A DNA stretch of 64,000 bases from Adiantum capillus-veneris (Eukaryota > Streptophyta > Polypodiopsida > Polypodiales > Pteridaceae), in the NCBI GenBank assembly GCA_014529385.2, contig CM043967.1, positions 1,553,001-1,617,000 on the forward strand, given 5' to 3'. The notes below the pieces were generated by a model. The model was not told the DNA's origin. It worked only from the letters and a program-made list of their open reading frames with translations, and ran no database searches. A program made the position numbers and the translations under genes. This document shows, in pieces, positions 55,057 through 64,000 of the stretch (the first letter of the stretch is position 1; every line of letters begins with the position of its first letter).

Positions 55057-55715
55057 ACACATTTAGTAGGAGAATGGTGTGTTATAATCTTGAAAAAATG
55101 GATTTTGTTTATATCCCTTTAATGCATTTGATAGACCATAGTTTTACATATAGTGAACACCCCATGGATGTAGAGGTCTAGAAACAACAATATTAACATA
55201 TAGATTTTAGAGGCCACTTGGCTACCAAAATCAAGAATAGCTACATCAAACTAAAAGATTTATGATATCTAAAATTCAATAATATGGTGCGTAAGGTATC
55301 CTACTCAATATGATAGTGTGTCTTGTATTATCATCTCATCATGCTATGAGCTTAGCATTCGATAATAGTGCTTTACAATGGCATTTAAGGAGCTTCAATA
55401 AAGAAACAAATTTAGTAGAGTAAAGGTGTGTTGCAATTTTTAAAAAAAGAATTTTCTAGATATACATTTATTGTTGTGATAGCTTGTAGTTTGGCATATA
55501 GTGAGCACTTCATGGATTGGAGGTCTAGAAACAACAATGTTAGCAAATAGATTTTAGAGGCCACTTGGCTAACAACATCAAGAATAACTATAAATAGACT
55601 AGAAGTGTCTGAATAGCTAAACTCGATACTATTGTGCACATCATAAAGGTATCCTAATAGATCTCATAATGTGTCCTTGTATTGTCATCTCACCGATACT
55701 ACAAGCTTATCATTG
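55057..55715. repeat. Tandem duplication of ~310 bp
   Basis: 55057-55370 and 55408-55715 share GGAGGTCTAGAAACAACAAT, TAGATTTTAGAGGCCACTTG, CATATAGTGA.CAC and CTTGTATT(A/G)TCATCTCA in the same order with many point differences. Non-coding. Confidence 0.75.
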
Positions 55716-55862
55716 TGAGAATTCGTGTCATGCATGGTGAGCTAGGACCATGCCTTAAATCTAAGAGATTATTTGGTTCTAAAGTTTTACATTGATACTA
55801 GCTTGTCTTTTGAGCTAATAAAGTGTTTAGCAACTAATAGATCTGGAAGAAATCACATTCTC

Positions 55863-56008
55863 TACTGGAACATGGAAACAATCTTGCTTTTTACTTTAGA
55901 ACCTTCCAATACTGTCAATCAAGCATCTTAAGTCAAAATTTGGCAAAATAGATATTGAAAGCTATTTTTCTTATTTTTAGAAGAGACCCAAAAATTGGGG
56001 ATCTTACA
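55863..56008 (-). mobile_element. Displaced 5' tip of the gypsy 5' LTR
   Basis: The reverse complement starts TGTAAGATCCCCAATTTT and matches 39996-40140 to about GTTCCAGTAG, exactly the part missing from the 5' LTR at 31185. It is preceded on that strand by CTAAG, the same five bases that follow the 3' LTR. Confidence 0.9.
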
Positions 56009-56081
56009 CTTAGCATGTCAAAATGGAAGACTATTTACACCATAGCCACTTGAAAAGAATTTCAAAATACTAGTCGTTGGG

Positions 56082-56930
56082 TGAGAGGGAGAATTGTTTT
56101 CCAAATTTGATTGAGTACTCTATCCCTCACCGTGGCTTGATGGGAAGAGTTTGGAAACCCTTTGTGTAGAGGTTTGGTGAGAAGAGATGCCAAGGCCTTT
56201 CGTTTTCCAAAATTGTGTAAGTAATGATCCTCTCACCACAATCTATTGTGAAGTAGTTGGAAATACTACTCAAGAGGGCTCGGTGAGAAGAGTAGGCATG
56301 GAGAGTACCAAGTGAGTAGTGATTTTCTCAACATGGCCTTTTGCAAAGCATTTGGAAACACTACTCCAAAGGGCTTAGTGAGAAGAGTAGGCTTCGTGAG
56401 TCCAAAGTACGTAGTGATCATCTAACCATGGTCTTTTGCAAAGTGTTTGGAAATGCTAGTCTAGAAGGCTTGGTGAGAAAGCCACCCCTTTTCTACTACT
56501 AGTGGAACTGGATAGGTGAGAATGATTTTTTTCCAAAATTTGAGTGAGTACTCTATCCCGCACCATGGATTGTTGGGAAGCATTTGGAAACACTTGTGTC
56601 AAGGGTGTGGTGAGAAGAGAGCAAGGCCTTTTGTTTTAAAAATTGAGTGATAATGATCCTCTCACCACAATCTATTGCAAAGCTTTTGGAAACTCTACTT
56701 AGAGGGCTTGTTGAGAAGAGTAGGCTTGGTGAGTACTAAGTGTGTAGTGATTTACTCACCGTGAACTTGATTGTAAAGCGTTTGGAAATGCTACTACAAA
56801 GGGTTTGGTGGAGTTTGGTGAGGAGAGAGGGTTTGGTGAGTCTTAAGTGCATACTGATCCTCTCACCATGCCCTTTTGTAGAGCATTTGGAAACGCTCGT
56901 GTAGAGGGCTTGGTGAGAAGGCCTCTCCTT
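56082..56930. repeat. Minisatellite with ~105-bp units and ~430-bp higher-order period
   Basis: Units contain GGTGAGAAGAG, TTTGGAAA(C/T)(A/G)CTA(C/G)T, AAAGGGCTTGGTGAG and CTCACCATGG. The block from 56082 (TTTTCCAAATTTGATTGAGTA) recurs at ~56515 (TTCCAAAATTTGAGTGAGTA), giving two higher-order copies of about four units each. Confidence 0.75.
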
Positions 56931-57711
56931 TTATCTAACTCCCAAGTTGTTTCAAACTTGTCATGGTGGAGTTTAAAAATGCCAAGGTGGTGGTCTTGTG
57001 ATCACAAGGAAACATGTTTGCATGTGCTAATAGGTTGTTGGTGATGTGGGTATCCAAGGATAATGTATAGGGATAGGTTGGAGGAGAACAACCAACACCC
57101 TTTTAAAGATGTTGTTCTACAAGGAAAAATGTAGTGGACTAAGCAGTACATGAATGTAGATCAATAGGTTGCATATGGAACTGGTCAATCCACCTTGTAT
57201 TCACTTTCAAAAGTGCTAAGTGGAGGTCCTCATACCATGGGACATTTCGTGTCATATTTAGTCCTACAAGAATACTACCAAGTAGCACATCACTTAAAAC
57301 ATGCGAAAGCCACTGCCACTAGCTACTGGTTGTTGGGTGTGGTGAAGCAGACATGCATACCTAGCCATGTTGCAACCTATGTCATCTTTCATTAAGGACA
57401 ATATGTCTTCCATTCTCTACCTCATTAGCCGACTCCACCCGTTCATTGCTCCCATCCCACCATTTGCTATAGGTGCAACAACACCGCTCAAACGAATTTC
57501 TATGCCCTCCAATTTGATCGCACACACTATTCTTGTTCAGCCCTACAACACATGGAATCTTGTTCCTAGTTCAATCAAGAGACCAGCACCATGGTTGCTC
57601 AATTGTGCCAGTGCTCTAATTTGCTCCACATTGGAAGCCAATCAAGAACTCCTCTTGATTATATGTGTGTTGTAGGATATTGAACCGCCCACCTCTTATT
57701 GGTGCCAAGGG

Positions 57712-57715
<4 letters not shown>
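56931..57715. other. No gene recognised
   Basis: A 102-codon + frame at 57367-57675 shows no motif and no intron signals. Confidence 0.4.

Positions 57716-57769
<54 letters not shown>
57716..57769. repeat. (CT)n microsatellite
   Basis: About 26 CT units followed by a C run. The 14-bp ATTGGTGCCAAGGG occurs on both sides (about 57699 and 57787). Confidence 0.9.
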
Positions 57770-57770
<1 letters not shown>

Positions 57771-58369
57771 CCCCCTCCCTGTTGTATTGGTGCCAAGGGG
57801 ACTGAAATGGAGGGATATACATGCATCATGAATGAGTGGACCATGTAGTAATGATATGCTTTTGGATGGTGCTCAGGAGAATTGGAATCAGGTGTGTCCA
57901 GCTCCCGGGGAGGTCACCTAACAAAAATGTAACCTATCACGTGAGTTCAACAGAAGGGTATTTAAAGTTCTTGAAACTTACAGAAATATATATACAGAAG
58001 GGCATATTTTTTTCAAATTTGAAAAAAACTCACAAATTTTAAAAGAAAAGGGTACATTATATTCCTAACAAAATTCACAGATAAGGGGTTTTACAAACAT
58101 GTCTTGAACGCACGTGATATGGTAGTTTTACACATAGTGAACCCCCCGAGGTCCAGCTGGAGGTCCATAATACAGTTCATGGTTGCATGACAAGCTCCTT
58201 TGTGTGTGCAACTGGTAAAAAAAACCAAGACCTTCACTCCAATTGATTTTCCTCATGCACATAAAGAACCATGGCCTTTGTAAGTACCCTCACAAATGCT
58301 CTCGTGCAAATCGAAGGTTGGCTTTGCCTACCATAGATGATGCTCCAGATTGGAGTGTTGTTGGGGACG
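57770..58369. other. No gene recognised
   Basis: AT-rich. TTTTACACATAGTGAACCCC near 58120 resembles a piece of the tandem repeat at 55.1-55.7 kb. Confidence 0.4.
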
Positions 58370-58540
58370 GTGTGTGTGTGTGTGTGTGTGTGCATATATA
58401 TATTTATATATATAAATATATATAGGTGCTCTCAACTTTAAAAACATGGATGAACCACAATCGACTTCTTGCTTTTTGCGCATGGTGTAGTCCATGGGTA
58501 TTATGGCTCGGTGTTTGCACTCAAGAGAGCTATCACAGTT

Positions 58541-58629
<89 letters not shown>

Positions 58630-58810
58630 CTAGTCTTGCTAGTGCATTCTTCGCTTCTCCTTCAGCTGCCTCTCATATACACTAGTACTACGCACTTAGG
58701 TCCAGGCTTGTTTCAATCTTTTGCTAATTGCAAATGCAAACCTTCAAGTTCTTTCTATTGCCATATTTGGAGGCCAATGACAACCTGTGAGTGATTTCTC
58801 TCTCCCTCTG
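58370..58810 (+). repeat. Microsatellite-rich dispersed module, copy 1
   Basis: Order: (TG)n-TATATA, GGTGCTC(T/C)CAACTT, ~100 bp, GGTATTATGGCTCGGTGTTT, (TG)n(GA)n at 58540-58626, ~150 bp with CATATTTGGAGGCCA, then CT-rich. The same order occurs at 60255-60797. Confidence 0.7.
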
Positions 58811-59429
58811 TCTCTCTCACTCATGTCTAAACAATAGAAAATCTTGCAAAAGTCAAGGGTAAGATTGTACAAAAAAGAAAAATCATTTGACAATAGAAAG
58901 TCAGAAGACTTTTCTACTTTGCATACATATAAAGAGGTGGCCTTTTTTCCGTAGCATATTTTCACTTTTAGAATTTTAGAATTTCCATATTTATACTTTC
59001 TTGCTTTGCTTAGCATTTTCTTCTTCTTGCTAAAATTTTCAATATGCACGTGTTGAATTTATTTATTTATTTTTTCCATATAGTCAATTGTGGAGTGGAG
59101 TTGCTAGATTAACTCTGGACAGCAAAGAATGTAAAATTAACCTTAAGCACTACATCTGCCTTGAGGGGACACCATTTCCAAAATGGGCCTAAACAATTCA
59201 TAAGCAAGCAATCTTGGTTTTCCCTAATTCAAGAACACTAGTCAAAGCACAACAAACTACTTTCCCCTAGAGGGCCGATGCAACTTAGCGTCTCCTTACC
59301 GTATGTTTCCATTCTTCAGCTTGTGCAAATGACCCTACTCTTGAGCCAATAATGTATATAAGCTTTGTGATTTCACCCTGAGTAGCTGATGCAACTTAGC
59401 GCATGTTTCCATTCTTCAGCTTGTGCATG
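58811..59429. other. No gene recognised
   Basis: AT-rich; GATGCAACTTAGCG with a following CATGTTTCCATTCTTCAGCT occurs twice (about 59276 and 59388), a short direct repeat. Confidence 0.4.
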
Positions 59430-60245
59430 TGACCTACTCCTCCCCTACCCTTGAACCACTAATATATATAAACTCTATGCTTTCATGCACAATATCATTA
59501 AATTGAGCTACCACAAAGTTTCTTTCAAACATTGAAAGGTTTTGAGATCCCCAAATTTTCTTTAGAAAGCAATATCCGATAACTTGTGTATACCGGGATT
59601 GATTGTTTCTAGAATCTTTTCCCTCCCAAAACCAGATCATTCTTAAAGAAGAGAACCTTTCACGTCTTATGCACCCATTTGTATTTTGGTGACAATACCC
59701 TGCGAGGAAGGTTAGTTTTTGGACAAACATAAGGGATCCTCCAAAGATGCTTTGCACCCAAAGAAAATGCATGCGCCAATCCCTCTAATAAGAATCTTGT
59801 TCCTAGTCAAGATAGTCTTCCACAACACCTCCCAAGTGAACATCTTGATTGAGCTTGGCCATTTTACCTCCAAAATGTTGTTTAAACTCTTCAACCATTT
59901 CTCTTTTGATCAATTTACCTTCCATAATTTGATGAGAAGAGTGAACCAATCCACTTTATGAAGCTTATTATAGGTTCCCAATGTTCTCAAAAGTGCAAAC
60001 ATTATGTTTTTGTGCCAATGCCAAGATTTCCGATTGAGCTTTGTCCCAACAACACACATTGGATAGTTGCACAAAACTTTTGAGAGTCTACTATTTAATA
60101 CCCTTTCAATTAGATTCAAACTATCTTGCACCACCAATCGGTCCACATCCTTCCAGTAAAAGTTTTCATCGTCGTAGAAATGTGCCAGCTTTGAGATCCC
60201 TTTGTTATTCACCTTTTTGGAAACTCTCCTCCGAAAAGAATTCAA
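59430..60245 (-). pseudogene. LINE ORF2 C-terminal remnant (family member 2)
   Basis: Read leftwards: KKVNNKGISKLAHFYDDENF, DRLVVQDSLNLIERVLNSRL, KSWHWHKNIMF, WFTLLIKLWKVN; then IKMFTWEVLWKTILTRNKIL, CIFFGCKASLEDPLC; then GREKILETIN-like text. The FTW.VL.K.I.TRNK...RGI..C..C...ED block is the zf-RVT domain of plant LINEs. Stops and frame changes. It is a homologue of 54060-54890. Confidence 0.65.
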
Positions 60246-60254
60246 GGGAGCACT

Positions 60255-63268
<3,014 letters not shown>

Positions 63269-63475
63269 CGCTATCAACATGGTGGGAGTAATTCCACCAG
63301 GTTCATCGTTCAATGGGACAACTATACCTTTGAAAGTACAAGAGCTCAAACCAAGCTCCATGGGCAAGAATTTGTTGAAAATCTAGATATCAAGGGGGTA
63401 AAACTGCTATCAACATAGTGGGAGTAATTCCATCAAGTTCATCATTTAGTGACACAACTATACCTTTGAAAGTCA
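63269..63475. repeat. ~78-bp direct repeat pair
   Basis: GCTATCAACAT(G/A)GTGGGAG and the following AATTCCA.CA.GTTCATC, then ACAACTATACCTTTGAAAGT, occur at about 63269-63348 and 63401-63474. Confidence 0.8.
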
Positions 63476-63488
63476 TAACAAGACCTCA

Positions 63489-64000
63489 CACTACAATACA
63501 TTTCACCGATGAAAAGCACCGACGTAAGCCTCGGCATCATAGTGTCGGTATGCACGCTGGTTTACAACTCGTCTAAAAAAGTGCTACTATTAGCATCAAT
63601 ATGCACGTCTAAAAGCACGATGGAATACATGTTTATTTTCAATGCTTGTTTCAAAGCCTCTATTGACGCTAATTTTGACGCATATACCAACATTTGTATC
63701 AACGCTCATACTTGCAAAAAAAATTTGGGCAGAGAGGACTGGTGACTAATGTTGCATGTACTACAGCACCAAGAACCAGCCCTCTCCGCCCAAAGGAAGA
63801 GAGAAAAAGCAATCGCACTCCACCTACATTTTGGCGCTGAAGAGCGAAAAGTACAATTAGTACAGATCAACAAAAATGTAAGAATAACAATACTACAAAA
63901 TTGAAACCATAAACATGACAAGATTCCAAAAGCATAACCATAATCTCGATTCCCAAACCATAAGCATAACGATATGAATGCTTTCTAACCATAACTAAAA
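63489..64000 (+). mobile_element. Possible end of a second CACTA-like element (continues beyond the window)
   Basis: CACTACAATACATTTCACCG at 63489 has the CACTACAA start, followed by short repeats around CACCGACG, GCCTCGGCATC and GTGTCGG that could be subterminal repeats. No transposase and no second end are in the window. Confidence 0.35.

Noticed and set aside
57367-57675. 102-codon + strand frame
   Set aside because: No recognisable domain, no splice context and no homologous copy in the window.

Overview
The window is repeat-dense nuclear DNA of a land plant. Spliced genes with GTAAG donors and pyrimidine-rich acceptors, TNP2/DUF4216 CACTA transposons, Ty1/copia and Ty3/gypsy elements primed by initiator tRNA-Met, and a captured plant heavy-metal-associated (HIPP-like) exon all point that way. 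The many (CT)n/(GA)n tracts and deep nesting suggest a large genome such as a fern or other non-seed plant, but that is only an inference. I found no ordinary host gene, tRNA, rRNA or CRISPR array.

Region 1-9.6 kb: an internally deleted copia derivative with an intact 322-codon ORF and its LTR start; a multi-arm inverted repeat at 2.0-2.2 kb; then the 3' half of a copia element on the + strand (RT, RNase H, polypurine tract, LTR), a gypsy integrase remnant, and a further copia RT piece on the - strand. The two copia RT pieces fit together in frame across a 7-bp inverted microhomology, so one copia element was split by an inversion of 4.09-9.33 kb.

Region 9,622-25,884: the most unusual part. 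A 16.3-kb segment is bounded by 33-bp terminal inverted repeats (31/33 identical) and sits inside the RT region of that copia element. It carries four multi-exon, partly decayed genes laid out as -> <- centre -> <-. They are: an unrecognised + gene (9.9-11.2 kb); a - gene whose exons join a histone H3 (tail and histone fold), a C48/ULP1-like cysteine protease domain and an FCP1/NIF-type HAD phosphatase-like domain (13.7-11.2 kb); an unrecognised acidic + gene (20.2-22.8 kb); and a - gene that looks like a DDE-type transposase of an unclassified family (25.5-22.8 kb). Six copies of a palindromic GGATCACGGTGCGC motif lie in the centre, three on each side of an intact two-ORF LINE that has landed in CT microsatellite. 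I consider this a candidate undescribed DNA transposon group.

Region 25.9-30.1 kb: the 5' part of the disrupted copia element (gag to integrase, primer site, 5' LTR, all - strand), itself placed next to a gypsy integrase remnant.

Region 31.2-56.0 kb: one Ty3/gypsy chromovirus-like element with ~3.3-kb LTRs. Its 3' LTR was split by a 9,486-bp CACTA transposon (41,512-50,997) with 3-bp CTT target duplication; the 5' LTR supplies the matching empty site. The first ~146 bp of the 5' LTR are found inverted at 55.86-56.01 kb, and the 5-bp target duplication CTAAG is present at that tip and after the 3' LTR, which shows a ~24.7-kb inversion after insertion. The CACTA element holds a tandemly duplicated TNP2 transposase region, DUF4216 exons, a TNPA/Transposase_24-like gene and a captured HIPP-like exon.

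Region 56-64 kb: a higher-order minisatellite, two decayed LINE remnants of one family (at 54.1 and 59.4 kb), two copies of a microsatellite-rich module, unassigned sequence, and a possible second CACTA end at 63,489.
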